NCBI GenBank assembly: GCA_006218025.1
Contig: VBWA01000045.1
Span: 1-64,000, forward strand
DNA length: 64,000 nt
Direction of reading: 5' to 3'
Source: Rhodocyclaceae bacterium
GTDB lineage: Bacteria; Pseudomonadota; Gammaproteobacteria; Burkholderiales; Rhodocyclaceae
The position numbers and the translations under genes are program-made. Under the pieces are notes generated by a model, which did not search any database, was not told where the DNA came from, and saw only the letters and a program-made list of their open reading frames with translations. Below are positions 49,834-60,164 of the stretch, one piece after another; the first letter of the stretch is position 1, and each line of letters opens with the position of its first letter.

Positions 49834-50496
49834 ATGGTCCCGACTTTGGAAGCAGTTGCCCACCCCCGTCAACGCCGCAAGGAAGCGCGTCCCGCCGAAC
49901 TCATGGCGGCCGCGCTGGAGTTGTTTGTCGAAAAGGGATTCGTCGGCACCCGGCTGGAAGATGTGGCGGCGCGCGCCGGAGTGTCGAAGGGGACGCTGTA
50001 TCTCTACTTCGACAGCAAGGAAGCGCTGTTCAAGGCCGTGATCCAGGAAGGCATCGTGCCGATTCTCGAAGAGGGCGCTGGCCTGGTCGACAGTTTCGAG
50101 GGCAGCGCCGCCGATCTTCTGCGGACGCTGATCGGCGAGTGGTGGCAGCGCATGGGCAACACGCCTCTGGCCGGCGTGCCCAAGTTGATGATCAGCGAGG
50201 CCGGCAATTTCCCGGAGTTGGCGACCTACTACCACGATGCCGTGATCGTGCGCGGCCGCGATTTGATGCGCCGCACGCTGCAGCGGGGCATCGCCTCGGG
50301 CGAGTTTCGCGCGGTCGATGTCGAGACCGCGATCGACGTGATTTTCGCCCCGGTGCTGATGATGCTGATCTGGCGCTATTCGCTGGGGGCCTGCTGTGGC
50401 ATTGCACACGATCCGCAGACCTACCTGAACACCCACTTCGACCTGACGCTGGGTGGACTCGTCGCCCCCACGACGCGAACCCGGGCTGCCCGATGA
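49834..50496 (+). CDS. TetR/AcrR family repressor
   Basis: 220 residues. The helix-turn-helix is classical (AALELFVEKGFVGTRLEDVAARAGVSKGTLYLYFDSKEALF), and the C-terminal part is a variable ligand domain with the ELATYYHDAVI region common in efflux regulators. The ATG lies immediately after the promoter/operator, with little room for a ribosome site, so a short-leader or leaderless start is possible. Its stop overlaps the adaptor start (ATGA); it is the first gene of tetR-adaptor-pump-adaptor-pump and probably represses it until a toxic compound binds. Confidence 0.9.
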   Translation: MVPTLEAVAHPRQRRKEARPAELMAAALELFVEKGFVGTRLEDVAARAGVSKGTLYLYFDSKEALFKAVIQEGIVPILEEGAGLVDSFEGSAADLLRTLIGEWWQRMGNTPLAGVPKLMISEAGNFPELATYYHDAVIVRGRDLMRRTLQRGIASGEFRAVDVETAIDVIFAPVLMMLIWRYSLGACCGIAHDPQTYLNTHFDLTLGGLVAPTTRTRAAR

Positions 50497-51665
50497 AGCT
50501 CTCGCCGATCCTGCTCGTCATTTCCACCCTTTGCGTCGCGTCGCTGGCCGCCTGCAACCGTGCGCCGCCTCCGGCCACCGCCGCCGCGGCGCTCGAATTT
50601 TCTCCTGCCGATCTGGTCAGCGCCGAATTGCGGTCGATGGTGCCGACCGTGCAGCTCTCCGGCACGCTGCGGCCATGGCGCGAAGCGACGGTGAAGGCCA
50701 AGGTTGCCGGCGAACTGCAGGCGCTCGGCGTGCGCGAAGGCGACGCGGTGAAGCAGGGTCAGGTCATCGGCCGCATCGATGCCACCGATTACCGCGCCCG
50801 GCTGGCGGGCAGCGAAGCCGACGTCGCTGCGGCGCAGGCCGCCTTGGGTGTGGCCGAAAAGAATCAGGCGACCCAGGAATCGCTGCTGGCGAAGAACTTC
50901 ATTTCGCGCAATGCCTATGACACCACGACCGGCAATCGCGATGCCGCGAAGGCGCGACTCGATGCGGCGCGCGCTGCGGCCGATGTCGCGCGCAAGGCGC
51001 TGGCCGATACCACGCTGGTGGCGCCGATCGATGGCATCGTTTCGGCGCGAATCATCCAGGCCGGAGAACGCGTGCCGGTCGATGGGCGGATCGTGACCAT
51101 TTCCGACATCTCGCGGCTCGAACTTGCTGCCAGCGTGCCGGCGGGAGACGCTGCGCGGCTCGCGCCCGGAGCGGAACTCACGCTCGTCGTCGAAGGCCTC
51201 GGTGATCTGCGCATCGGCGGCCGCATCGAGCGCATTAACCCATCTGCCGCCGCGGGCTCGCGTTCAATCGAACTCTATGCGCTGATCGACAATCGCGAGG
51301 GCCGCCTGCGCGGCGGCTTGTTCGCCCAGGGCCAGGTCGCCGCGGGCGCCGCGCAGGAGCGGGTGGCCGTGCCGGCCAGCGCGCTGCGCGAGGAAGGTGG
51401 CGAGCAGGTGCTGTACGTGCTGGCCGGCGACAAGTTGCAGCGCCGCCGCGTCAAGACGGCGATCGCCCAGGCGGGTTGGGTGGCCATCACGGAAGGGCTC
51501 GCTGCCGGCGAGCGCGTGGTGCGCTACAACCTCGGCCCGCTCAAGGATGGCAGCGCGGCCAGGGTGAAGCCCGCAACGCCGCCCGCAGCGCCCGTCGCCG
51601 TGTCGCCAGCGCCGTCCCCGGGGATACCGTCCCCGGCGCAAGCGCGCGGCGACATAACTTCCTGA
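50493..51665 (+). CDS. RND efflux periplasmic adaptor lipoprotein (first)
   Basis: 390 residues. Lipobox SLAAC gives a lipid anchor at Cys21. Lipoyl halves flank a coiled-coil hairpin (VREGDAVKQGQVIGRIDATDYRARL ... TLVAPIDGIVSARIIQAGERV), followed by beta-barrel and membrane-proximal domains. The C-terminal tail (AVSPAPSPGIPSPAQARGDITS in pieces) is not adaptor-like: it is encoded by a type 1 element followed directly by a type 2 element. The natural end is likely near KPATPPAAP. It would serve the pump downstream, 15 bases away. Confidence 0.9.
   Translation: MKLSPILLVISTLCVASLAACNRAPPPATAAAALEFSPADLVSAELRSMVPTVQLSGTLRPWREATVKAKVAGELQALGVREGDAVKQGQVIGRIDATDYRARLAGSEADVAAAQAALGVAEKNQATQESLLAKNFISRNAYDTTTGNRDAAKARLDAARAAADVARKALADTTLVAPIDGIVSARIIQAGERVPVDGRIVTISDISRLELAASVPAGDAARLAPGAELTLVVEGLGDLRIGGRIERINPSAAAGSRSIELYALIDNREGRLRGGLFAQGQVAAGAAQERVAVPASALREEGGEQVLYVLAGDKLQRRRVKTAIAQAGWVAITEGLAAGERVVRYNLGPLKDGSAARVKPATPPAAPVAVSPAPSPGIPSPAQARGDITS
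51594..51660 (-). repeat. Fused type 1 and type 2 dispersed elements at the adaptor gene end
   Basis: Bases 51594-51614 are a type 1 copy in reverse orientation, and 51623-51660 a type 2 copy (minus strand TTATGTCGCC...CGGGGACGGTATC). They touch through GGGGAC and together code for the last ~20 residues of the adaptor, supplying its stop codon. Confidence 0.75.
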
Positions 51666-51680
51666 CCCGGTACCCGCTTC

Positions 51681-54600
51681 ATGTGGTTCACCCGCGTCAG
51701 CATCAACAATCCGGTATTCGCCACCATGATGATGGCGGCGTTGCTGGTGCTCGGCCTGTTCTCGGCCCAGCGCCTGCCGGTCGAACAGTTTCCCGACGTG
51801 GCCTTCCCGGTGATCGTGATCCAGACCGACTACCCCGGCGCGGCGCCGGAGAGCGTCGAAGAGGAGGTCACGCGGCCGATCGAAGAGGCGGTGAACACCA
51901 TCAGCGGCATCAATGTGCTGTCCTCGCGCTCCTACGAGAGCCAGTCGCTGGTGATCGTCGAATTCAATCTCTCCACCGATCCGAAGCTGGCCGCGCAGGA
52001 CGTGCGCGAGAAAATCGCCGCGCTGCGCCCGAGCTTCCGCGACGAAATCAAGGAACCCAGGGTCACCCGCTACAACCCCGATGATCAGCCGATTCTGTCC
52101 GTCGCGGTGGTCGGGTCGGGAACGCCGCTGCGCGAACTGACCACGCTGGCCGAACAGCGCATCAAGAAGCGCCTGGAGAACGTACGCGGCGTCGGCCAGG
52201 CCACGGTGGTCGGCGGCGTCAAGCGCGAAATGCGCATCCTCTTGCGGCCGGCGGACATGGAAGCCTTGCAGGTCGGCGCCGACCAGGTGCTCGCCGCGCT
52301 GCGCAGCGAAAATCAGGAAGTGCCGGTCGGCAGCGTCTCCGGCGGCGGGCGCGAGCAGGTGGTGCAAATTCTTGGCCGTGCCGCAACGACGGAAGACTTT
52401 CGCCGTCTGATCGTCGCCCGGCGCGGCGGCAAGCCGGTCACCTTGAGCGACGTTGCCGACGTGGCCGATGCGCAAGCCGAAGAGAGCAGCGTCGCCCTGA
52501 TCAACGGCAAGCGCGGCCTCTCGGTCGATATCGTCAAGTCGCAAGGGGCCAATACGATCGAAGTGGCCGACGGCGTGCGCGAGATGGTGGCGAGCCTGAG
52601 CCGCGAACTGCCGTCCGGGGTCAAGCTCGAAATCGTGCGCGACGCCTCGCTCAGCATCCGCAATTCGGTCAGGGATGTGCGCATCACCTTGATCGAAGGC
52701 GCGGCGCTCACCATCCTGATCGTCTTTTTCTTCCTCGCCTCGTGGCGCAGCACGGTGATCACGGGCCTCACGCTGCCGATCTCGCTGATCGGCGCCCTGC
52801 TGTTCATCTACGCCTTCGGCTTCACCATCAACGTGCTGACGCTGATGGCCCTGTCGATTTCGGTCGGCCTCCTGATCGACGATGCCATCGTGGTGCGCGA
52901 AAACATCGTGCGCCATGTCGCCATGGGCACGCCGCCGCGCCGGGCAGCGCTGGAAGGCACGCAGGAAATCGGTCTGGCGGTGATGGCGACGACGCTGTCC
53001 ATCGTTGCCGTGTTCCTGCCGGTGGGATTCATGGGCGGCATCATCGGCCGCTTTTTTCACCAGTTCGGCGTCACCGTGGTGGCGGCCGTGCTGATCTCGA
53101 TGTTCGTCAGCTTCACGCTTGATCCGATGCTTTCCAGCATCTGGCACGATCCGGAGGCCGAAGGCCACCACAGCCGCAGCCCGCTAGGTCGCCTGCTGCA
53201 CTGGTTCTCGCTGTTCACCCAGCGCCTGGAAAAGCGCTATGAGCTGCTGCTGGCCTGGGCCCTCGACCACCGCAAGAGCGTGCTCGGCATTGCCGTCGCA
53301 TCTCTCGCCAGCGCGCTGGCGCTGCTGCCCTTCCTGGGTTCCGAATTCGTGCCCGAGCCCGACCTCAACGAGTTGCAGGTGCAGTTCGTCACGCCGGTCG
53401 GCTCGTCGCTTGAGCTGACCCAGGCCAAGACCGAGCAGGCTGACGCGGCGCTGCATGAGTTTCCCGAGGTGCAGTACACCTATTCCACGATCAACACCGG
53501 ATTTTCGCGCGGCAAGCATGCCGTGAACATGTTCGTCCAGCTGATGCCGCGCCGCGAGCGCAAGATCTCGCAGCAGGATCTTGCGCAACCGATACGCGAC
53601 CGGCTGGCGCGCATAGCCGGCGTCGAGATCACCCAGGTGGCGGCCTACAAGGCGGTGTCGTCCGGCAAGAACCTGCAGGTCAGCCTGATGGGCCCCGACC
53701 GCGCCGTGCTGGACCGCCTCGCCGCCCAGGTGATGGAAAAGATAGGCGCGCTGCGCGGCGTGGTCGATCTGGAGTCGAGCACCAAGGCCGCGCGGCCGCA
53801 ATTGTCGATCCGCTTCAACCGGGAGCTCGCCAGCGACCTCGGCATCGGCGTCGGCCAGGCGGCGCAGACCCTGCGCCCGCTGCTGGCCGGGCAGGCGGTC
53901 GGCAACTGGCGCGGCCCCGACGATCAGTTCTACGATCTCACCGTCAAGCTGCCGCCGACCGCGCGCGAATCCGCCGCCGATCTCGCCGCATTACCCATTG
54001 CCACGATGGCCAGCGCCCGCCCCGATGCGCAGGGCAATCCGCGCATGATCCGGCTGGCCGACGTCGCCACGGTGACGACAGCGCTGGGTGCGAGCCAGAT
54101 CAACCGCAAGGACCAGACGCGCGAAGTACTGGTCTCGGCCAACAACCAGGGACGCCCGGCCGGCGACATCGGCCGCGAAATGCGCAGCCTGATGCAGCAG
54201 ATGGAATTGCCGCCCGGCTACAGCTGGAGCATCGGCGGCGCCACCAAGGACATGATCGAATCGGTCAATTTCGCGATGATCGCGCTGGGCCTCGCGGTGA
54301 TTTTCATCTACCTGATCCTCGCGTCGCAGTTCGGCAGCTTCCTGCAGCCGCTGGCGATCATGGCCTCGCTGCCGCTGTCCCTGGTCGGCGTGATCCTCGC
54401 GCTGGTGGTGTTTCGCAGCACGCTGAACATTTTTTCCATCATCGGCTTCGTCATGCTGATGGGCCTGGTGACCAAGAACGCGATCCTGCTGGTCGACTTC
54501 ATCAATCGCGGCCTCGCTGCCGGGCAATCGCGGCGCGATGCCGTCATCGCGGCCGGCGGCGTGCGGCTGCGGCCGATCCTGATGACGACGCTGGCCATGA

Positions 54601-54800
54601 TTTTCGGCATGATCCCGCTCGCCCTGGCGTTCGGCGACGGCGCCGAACAGCGCGCGCCGATGGGGCAGGCGGTAATCGGCGGCGTGATGACATCCAGTTT
54701 GCTGACCCTGATCGTGGTGCCGGTGATCTACACCTATCTCGATGATTTCACCCATTGGCTGCGCCGGCGCTTTGCCGGCCCTTCCGGAGACTCCGCATGA
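51681..54800 (+). CDS. RND multidrug efflux pump, HAE1 family (first)
   Basis: 1039 residues, normal for an AcrB/MexF-like inner-membrane trimer. TM1 begins at [35 protein letters not shown]. The proton-relay helix carries the double Asp ([14 protein letters not shown]), and the second half has [27 protein letters not shown] and TM7-12. Substrates are likely hydrophobic compounds; no metal-type (HME) signature is present. It is followed by a coupled second adaptor/pump pair, so two pumps share one regulator. Confidence 0.94.
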   Translation: MWFTRVSINNPVFATMMMAALLVLGLFSAQRLPVEQFPDVAFPVIVIQTDYPGAAPESVEEEVTRPIEEAVNTISGINVLSSRSYESQSLVIVEFNLSTDPKLAAQDVREKIAALRPSFRDEIKEPRVTRYNPDDQPILSVAVVGSGTPLRELTTLAEQRIKKRLENVRGVGQATVVGGVKREMRILLRPADMEALQVGADQVLAALRSENQEVPVGSVSGGGREQVVQILGRAATTEDFRRLIVARRGGKPVTLSDVADVADAQAEESSVALINGKRGLSVDIVKSQGANTIEVADGVREMVASLSRELPSGVKLEIVRDASLSIRNSVRDVRITLIEGAALTILIVFFFLASWRSTVITGLTLPISLIGALLFIYAFGFTINVLTLMALSISVGLLIDDAIVVRENIVRHVAMGTPPRRAALEGTQEIGLAVMATTLSIVAVFLPVGFMGGIIGRFFHQFGVTVVAAVLISMFVSFTLDPMLSSIWHDPEAEGHHSRSPLGRLLHWFSLFTQRLEKRYELLLAWALDHRKSVLGIAVASLASALALLPFLGSEFVPEPDLNELQVQFVTPVGSSLELTQAKTEQADAALHEFPEVQYTYSTINTGFSRGKHAVNMFVQLMPRRERKISQQDLAQPIRDRLARIAGVEITQVAAYKAVSSGKNLQVSLMGPDRAVLDRLAAQVMEKIGALRGVVDLESSTKAARPQLSIRFNRELASDLGIGVGQAAQTLRPLLAGQAVGNWRGPDDQFYDLTVKLPPTARESAADLAALPIATMASARPDAQGNPRMIRLADVATVTTALGASQINRKDQTREVLVSANNQGRPAGDIGREMRSLMQQMELPPGYSWSIGGATKDMIESVNFAMIALGLAVIFIYLILASQFGSFLQPLAIMASLPLSLVGVILALVVFRSTLNIFSIIGFVMLMGLVTKNAILLVDFINRGLAAGQSRRDAVIAAGGVRLRPILMTTLAMIFGMIPLALAFGDGAEQRAPMGQAVIGGVMTSSLLTLIVVPVIYTYLDDFTHWLRRRFAGPSGDSA

Positions 54801-55873
54801 AACTCGCCCCGCTGCTTCTTCTGCCCTTCCTGCTGGCTGCCTGCAGCGAATCGCCGCCGCCTCCCGCCGCACCCAAGCTGGTGCGCACCCTGAAAGTCGG
54901 CGCTGGCGATACGGCGACCGCCGATGCGCAGCGAGCCTACAGCGGTGAAGTCCGGGCGCGGATCGAGACCACGCTCGGTTTTCGCATTGCCGGCAAGATC
55001 ATCGAGCGCCGGGTCGATGCCGGCACGCGAGTCAAGGCCGGGGAGGTGCTGGCGCGACTCGACCCGACCGATGCCGGACTGCAGGCGACCCAGGCCGAGG
55101 CGCAGCGCGCGCTGGCGGCAGCCGACCTCGCCCGCTACCGCGACCTGAGGGCGAAAAACTACATCAGCGCGTCGGCCCTTGACGCCAGGGAAACAACTTT
55201 CAAGGCGGCCGAGGCGCAGGCCTCACTGGCGAAAAACCAGGCCAGCTACACGACCCTGGTGGCCGATCGTGCCGGCGTCATCGGCCTGGTACTGGCCGAA
55301 CCGGGGCAGGTGGTGAGCTCCGGGCAGGCGGTATTCCGCCTGGCGCCGGACGGCGAGCGCGAGATTGCCATCGCCATTCCGGAGGGCGAAGTTCGTGGCT
55401 TCAAGCTCGGGCAGGCGGCGGAAGTCACGTTCTGGGCCACATCGGGCGCTGCGGCGAAACCGGTTGTGGGGCAGCTGCGCGAGATCTCGCCGGTGGCCGA
55501 TCCGGTCACTCGCACCTATGCCGCGCGGGTCAGCCTCAAGGATGCAGACCCGCTGCTGCCGCTGGGCATGAGCGCCAGCGTGCGCTTCCCTTCGGCCACG
55601 CCGGGCGCGACGCGGTTGCTGGTGCCGCTGACGGCGATCTTCCAGCAGGGCAATCAGCCGGCGGTGTGGAGAGTTATGCAAAGCGGTACCCCCGGGGGCG
55701 GCGCTGACAACACGGTGAGCCTGCAGGCGATCAGCGTCGCGGAATTTACCGAGCGGGGCGCGGTCGTCGTCGGCGGTCTGGCAGGCGGCGAGCAGATCGT
55801 CGCTGCCGGCGTGAACCTGCTCACCGCCGGCGAGAAGGTGCGCATCGTTGCTGCAGCGGCGGCGAAGCAATGA
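54797..55873 (+). CDS. RND efflux periplasmic adaptor lipoprotein (second)
   Basis: 358 residues; the ATG overlaps the upstream pump stop. Lipobox LLAAC, then a Pro-rich linker, a lipoyl half (RRVDAGTRVKAGEVLARLDPTD), a coiled coil (LARYRDLRAKNYISASALDARETTFKAAEAQ), the second half (LVADRAGVIGLVLAEPGQVVSSGQ) and barrel domains. Residues ~38-44 (VGAGDTA), just before the first conserved strand, are encoded by a type 1 dispersed element inserted in frame. Serves the second pump. Confidence 0.9.
   Translation: MKLAPLLLLPFLLAACSESPPPPAAPKLVRTLKVGAGDTATADAQRAYSGEVRARIETTLGFRIAGKIIERRVDAGTRVKAGEVLARLDPTDAGLQATQAEAQRALAAADLARYRDLRAKNYISASALDARETTFKAAEAQASLAKNQASYTTLVADRAGVIGLVLAEPGQVVSSGQAVFRLAPDGEREIAIAIPEGEVRGFKLGQAAEVTFWATSGAAAKPVVGQLREISPVADPVTRTYAARVSLKDADPLLPLGMSASVRFPSATPGATRLLVPLTAIFQQGNQPAVWRVMQSGTPGGGADNTVSLQAISVAEFTERGAVVVGGLAGGEQIVAAGVNLLTAGEKVRIVAAAAAKQ
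54894..54917 (+). repeat. Dispersed element type 1, in-frame in the second adaptor gene
   Basis: AAGTCGGCGCTGGCGATACG plus GCGA is read in the forward sense as KVGAGDTA. It lies between the lipoprotein linker and the first conserved beta strand (RAYSGEVRAR), a place where adaptors vary in length. Confidence 0.8.
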
Positions 55874-58800
55874 AGCGGGTGAATCTCTCCGAGTGGGCGC
55901 TGCGGCACCAGCAGATGGTGCTCTACCTCATGATCGTGTTCATGGTGGGCGGCGCCCTGGCTTTTCTCAAGCTCGGCCGCGCCGAAGATCCGGACTTCAC
56001 CTTCAAGGTCATGGTGGTGCGCACCCTGTGGCCGGGCGCGTCTGCTTCGCAGGTCGAACAGCAACTGACCGAGCGCATCGAGAAAAAGCTGAGCGAGACG
56101 CCCTGGGTGGATGTGCTGCGCACGGCATCCAAGCCGGGCGAATCGCTGACCATCGTGATCCTCAAGGACTACACACCGAAGACCGAGGTGCCGGAAGCCT
56201 GGCGCCAGGTCAGGAAGAAGCTCGACGACATCCGTCATACGCTGCCGGCCGGCGTGCAGGGGCCCTTCCCCAACGACGAGTTCGGCGACGTGCAGATCAA
56301 GATCTTCGCCCTGACCGCGAAGGACGACCAGGCCGGCTACGGCATGGGCGACCTGCGCCGCGAGGCCGACCGCCTGGCGCGCGAACTGCGCCGCGTGGAA
56401 GACGTGAAGAAGATCGAGCTGATCGGCGTGCAGGACGAAAAGATCTACATCGATGTCAGTCCGGCGCGCCTCGCCGCGATGGGCCTGGTGCCGACCCAGG
56501 TGTTCGATGCGCTGCAGCGGCAGAATGCCGTGGCGCCGGCGGGCCACGTCGAAACCGAGACCGACCGGGTGCGCCTGCGCGTCACCGGCCCCTTCGACAG
56601 CGTCGAGGCGCTGCGCGAAAGCACATTGGCGGTGGGCGGACGCGCTTTCCGGCTGGGCGACATCGCGCGGGTCACACGCGGCCTCGCCGATCCGCCGCAG
56701 CCGCGCATGCGCGTCGCGGGGCGCGAGGCAATCGGGCTCGGCGTGGTCATGGCCAGGGGCGGCAACGTCATCGATCTCGGCGACAATCTCTCGAAAACCA
56801 TGGCCCGGCTGCAGCAGGACCTGCCGGTGGGGATGGACGTGCATGTGGTGTTCGACCAGCCGCAGATCGTCAAGACCTCGCTCAACCTGTTTGTCCAAAC
56901 CCTGGGCGAGGCGATGATCATCGTGCTCGCGGTGTCCTTCCTCAGTTTGGGCTGGCGTACCGGCACCGTCGTCGCGCTGTCGATCCCGCTGGTGCTGGCG
57001 ATGACCTTTCTCGCCATGAAGGCCTTCGGCATCGACCTGCAACGCATTTCGCTGGGCGCGCTGGTGATCTCGCTCGGCCTGCTGGTCGATGACGCGATCA
57101 TCACGGTCGAGATGATGGTGGTGAAAATGGAGCAGGGCTGGGACCGTTTCAAGGCCGCGACCTTCGCCTACACCTCGACCGCATTCCCGATGCTGACCGG
57201 CACGCTGATCACGGCGGCGGGTTTCACGCCGGTCGGTTTCGCCAAGTCGGGCGCCGGCGAATACACCATCTCGATCTTCCAGGTGGTGACCATCGCGCTG
57301 CTGGTGTCGTGGATCGTCGCCGTGGTGTTCACGCCCTGGCTGGGCTACAAGCTGCTCGATCCGGCCAAGCTGCGCGCGATTGCCGAGAAGCACGGCGGCG
57401 ACATCTACGATTCGCCCTTCTACCGGCGCTTCCGCGCCCTCGTCGAATGGTGTCTGCGCCATCGCTGGCTGGTGATAGCCGCCACGATAGGCCTGTTCGG
57501 ACTGTCGCTGGTGGCATTCAACAAGGGCGTGCAGAAGCAGTTCTTCCCGCCCGCCAGCCGGCCCGAAATCATGGTCGATATCTGGCTGCCGCAGGGCGCC
57601 TCGCTGAAGGCCACCGAGCGCGAGGTCAAGCGCGTCGAGGCACTGCTCGACAAGGATGAAGCGATCGCCTCGTGGTCGTCCTACATCGGCAATGGTGCGC
57701 CACGCTTTTTCCTTTCGCTCGACCAGCAATTGTTCGCCGACAATTTCGGGCAGATGGTCATCGTGACCAAGGGGCTCAAGGAAGCCGTTGCGGTCAAGAG
57801 CCGGCTCGAAGCCGCCTTCGATGCGGCGGACGGCTCGTGGTCGCATCTACGGCTGCGCGTGGTGCGGCTGGAAAACGGTCCGCCGGTCGGCTATCCGGTG
57901 CAGTTCCGTGTCCTCGGCGAGGACCTCTTGGCCTTGCGCGACAACGCGGAAAGCATATCGACGCTGATGCGCGCCCATCCCAGCCTGCGCAATGTCAATT
58001 TCGACTGGAACGACCGCGTCAAGGCGGTGCGGGTCGAGATCGACCAGGCGCGCGCGCGGGCACTCGGTGTCTCCAGCCAGGATGTGGCGCTGACGCTGCA
58101 GGGCTGGCTGGTGGGCGCCACGGTGACCCAGTTCCGCGAGAGCGACCAGTTGATCGACGTGGTCTGGCGTGCCGGCGCCGAGCATGGCGCTGCCGGCGGG
58201 GCGGAATTCGCCGATCCGCGTACCCTGGCGCGGCTGCCCGATCTGGATCTCGTGTCCTCCAGCGGGCGTCACATTCCCCTGGCCCAGGTGGCGCGCCTGG
58301 TTCCGGTGCTGGAAGAAGGCCTGATCTGGCGCCGCGACCGCATGCCGACCATCACGGTGCGCGCCGATATCGTCGGTAGCATGCAACCGCAGGCCGCCTC
58401 GGCGCAGATCGATGAGCAGTTGGCCGGGCTGCGGGCGAAATTGCCGCCCGGTTTCCGCATCGAACTCGGCGGCTCGACGGAAGAGTCGGCCAAGGGCGAG
58501 AACTCGATCAAGGCGGTGGTGCCGCTAATGATCGTCGGCGTGATCACGCTGCTGATGATCCAGCTGCAGAGCATCAGCCGCACCATCATGGTCCTGCTCA
58601 CGGCGCCGCTGGGCCTGATCGGCGTCACGCTGGCGCTGCTGGTGTTCCAGGTGCCCTATGGATTTGTCGCCAATCTCGGCGTGATCGCGCTGATGGGCAT
58701 GATCCTGCGCAACTCGGTGATCCTGGTTGACCAGATCGAACAGGATGAAGCGTCGGGCAAGAGCGAATGGGAGGCGATCGTCGGTTCCACGGTGCGCCGT

Positions 58801-58995
58801 TTCCGGCCCATCGTGCTGACCGCGGCGGCGGCCGTGCTGGCCATGATTCCGCTGACCCGGCAGGTGTTCTGGGGTCCGATGGCGGTGGCGATCATGGGCG
58901 GACTGATCATCGCCACGGTGCTGACCTGCCTGTTCCTGCCGGCCCTGTATGCGGCCTGGTTTCGGGTCAAGGAACCGGCCGCCGACAGCTTATGA
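55870..58995 (+). CDS. RND efflux pump (second)
   Basis: 1041 residues. TM1 (HQQMVLYLMIVFMVGGALAFLKLGRAEDPDF) and the porter domains are followed by the relay helix LGLLVDDAIITVEMMV with two Asp. The EDPDFTFKVMVVRTLWPGAS opening is typical of a branch of RND pumps that pairs with lipoprotein adaptors. Its ATG overlaps the adaptor stop, giving an operon of five coupled genes. No outer-membrane partner is encoded in it; the tolC gene 1.2 kb downstream could supply the channel. Confidence 0.93.
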   Translation: MKRVNLSEWALRHQQMVLYLMIVFMVGGALAFLKLGRAEDPDFTFKVMVVRTLWPGASASQVEQQLTERIEKKLSETPWVDVLRTASKPGESLTIVILKDYTPKTEVPEAWRQVRKKLDDIRHTLPAGVQGPFPNDEFGDVQIKIFALTAKDDQAGYGMGDLRREADRLARELRRVEDVKKIELIGVQDEKIYIDVSPARLAAMGLVPTQVFDALQRQNAVAPAGHVETETDRVRLRVTGPFDSVEALRESTLAVGGRAFRLGDIARVTRGLADPPQPRMRVAGREAIGLGVVMARGGNVIDLGDNLSKTMARLQQDLPVGMDVHVVFDQPQIVKTSLNLFVQTLGEAMIIVLAVSFLSLGWRTGTVVALSIPLVLAMTFLAMKAFGIDLQRISLGALVISLGLLVDDAIITVEMMVVKMEQGWDRFKAATFAYTSTAFPMLTGTLITAAGFTPVGFAKSGAGEYTISIFQVVTIALLVSWIVAVVFTPWLGYKLLDPAKLRAIAEKHGGDIYDSPFYRRFRALVEWCLRHRWLVIAATIGLFGLSLVAFNKGVQKQFFPPASRPEIMVDIWLPQGASLKATEREVKRVEALLDKDEAIASWSSYIGNGAPRFFLSLDQQLFADNFGQMVIVTKGLKEAVAVKSRLEAAFDAADGSWSHLRLRVVRLENGPPVGYPVQFRVLGEDLLALRDNAESISTLMRAHPSLRNVNFDWNDRVKAVRVEIDQARARALGVSSQDVALTLQGWLVGATVTQFRESDQLIDVVWRAGAEHGAAGGAEFADPRTLARLPDLDLVSSSGRHIPLAQVARLVPVLEEGLIWRRDRMPTITVRADIVGSMQPQAASAQIDEQLAGLRAKLPPGFRIELGGSTEESAKGENSIKAVVPLMIVGVITLLMIQLQSISRTIMVLLTAPLGLIGVTLALLVFQVPYGFVANLGVIALMGMILRNSVILVDQIEQDEASGKSEWEAIVGSTVRRFRPIVLTAAAAVLAMIPLTRQVFWGPMAVAIMGGLIIATVLTCLFLPALYAAWFRVKEPAADSL

Positions 58996-59082
58996 ACAAA
59001 TCTACTGCGCGTGCCGGATCGGGGCTTGGGCGGTGCTCGCTATCCTCGCGTATAACCACATACGCTCCGGTAGCTGTGCTCC

Positions 59083-59102
59083 GGCCGCACCCCGCTGCGG
59101 CC
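59083..59102 (+). terminator. Possible terminator hairpin after the RND operon
   Basis: GGCCGCA-N6-TGCGGCC has a 7-bp stem in the 156-base gap before the pcm-like gene. No T-tract follows, so it may be only a pausing or REP-like hairpin. Just downstream, ATTATGCTAATAT near 59127 is AT-rich and may hold the -10 of the pcm-like gene. Confidence 0.4.
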
Positions 59103-59151
59103 CGCTCGCTACGATTTCTTCACATTATGCTAATATACCACTCTTGGAGAT

Positions 59152-59811
59152 ATGATGAATTTCGAACAAGCCCGTTTCAATATGGTCGAGCAGCAACTGC
59201 GTCCTGGAAAGGTGCTGGATCCGGACGTGCTCGAGGTGCTGTTCGTGGTCAAGCGCGAGGAGTTCGTTCCGCCCGCCCATCGTCGACTGGCTTTCGCCGA
59301 CACGCAGATTCCTCTCGGCGGGGAGGCGGGTGCGTGCATGTTTGCGCCTAGAGTCGAAGCCCATGCGCTGCAGGCACTGGCCATGAAGAAGCACGAAAAC
59401 GTACTGGAAGTCGGCACCGGTTCCGGCTACATGGCGGCCCTGCTGGGCGTCCATGCCGATCATGTGTGGTCGATCGAGATCGATCCGAGACTGGCCGACA
59501 TGGCGCGCGAAAACCTGCGTCGCGCCGGCGTGACCAACGTCACGGTGGAGGTCGGCAACGGCCTGCCCGGCTCGTCTGCCCATGCACCCTACGATGTCAT
59601 CATGGTGTCGGGCGCCGTGGCCGCGGCACCCAGGACTCTGCTCGACCAGCTCAAGCCGGGCGGACGTCTTTTCGTCATCGAAGGCAAGGCGCCGGCCATG
59701 GAAGCCGTGCTGTACACGCGGGTGGGCAACGAATTCCGCCGCCTGGCCGTGTTCGAAACCGTGGTGGCTTCCCTGCGCGATGCCGAGCCCGCACCGGCTT
59801 TCGTTTTCTGA
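59152..59811 (+). CDS. Protein-L-isoaspartate O-methyltransferase family protein
   Basis: 219 residues of PCMT fold: start NFEQARFNMVEQQLRPGKVLDPDVLEVL, IPLGG, SAM loop VLEVGTGSGYMAALLG, and LKPGGRLFVIEG. It may repair isoaspartyl residues, but in the arrangement pcm-rhodanese-tolC the family is often a divergent member lacking some Pcm active-site motifs (for example the usual PxxxSxPxxxA region reads QIPLGGEAGACMFAP), so activity is uncertain. TGGAGATATG gives a good ribosome site. The rhodanese gene starts five bases after its stop. Confidence 0.83.
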   Translation: MMNFEQARFNMVEQQLRPGKVLDPDVLEVLFVVKREEFVPPAHRRLAFADTQIPLGGEAGACMFAPRVEAHALQALAMKKHENVLEVGTGSGYMAALLGVHADHVWSIEIDPRLADMARENLRRAGVTNVTVEVGNGLPGSSAHAPYDVIMVSGAVAAAPRTLLDQLKPGGRLFVIEGKAPAMEAVLYTRVGNEFRRLAVFETVVASLRDAEPAPAFVF

Positions 59812-59815
59812 AGCG

Positions 59816-60139
59816 ATGCACCAGCTTTCCGCCTCGCAGCTCAAGGAATGGCTCGTCGACGCAGAGCGGTCCAAGCCGGTGCTGCTCGACGTCCGTGAAG
59901 CCTGGGAGTTCGAGACCTGCCGCATCGCCGGTTCGCAATCGATGCCGATGCGCGGCATCCCGGCGCGTTATCATGAACTCAAGCGCGACGATGACATCGT
60001 AATGATCTGCCATCATGGTGCGCGCAGCTTTCAGGCTGGAATGTTTCTCGAACAAATGGGCTTCACGAGTATCATCAACCTGCATGGCGGCGTTGCCGCC
60101 TGGGCGCGGGATGTTGATCCGACGATGCCAACGTACTAA
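59816..60139 (+). CDS. Single-domain rhodanese-like sulfurtransferase
   Basis: 107 residues from the ATG at 59816, four bases after the pcm-like stop. Active-site loop is C65-HHGAR, which fits the CxxGxR signature of rhodaneses; the CDR-like DVREAWEFETCRIAGSQSMPM and GVAAWARDVDP ends are typical of the GlpE-type fold. It may move sulfane sulfur in the cytoplasm; partner unknown. The next gene, tolC, starts 25 bases on. Confidence 0.88.
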   Translation: MHQLSASQLKEWLVDAERSKPVLLDVREAWEFETCRIAGSQSMPMRGIPARYHELKRDDDIVMICHHGARSFQAGMFLEQMGFTSIINLHGGVAAWARDVDPTMPTY

Positions 60140-60164
60140 AACGCAAAATGAACGTGGAGTTCGC

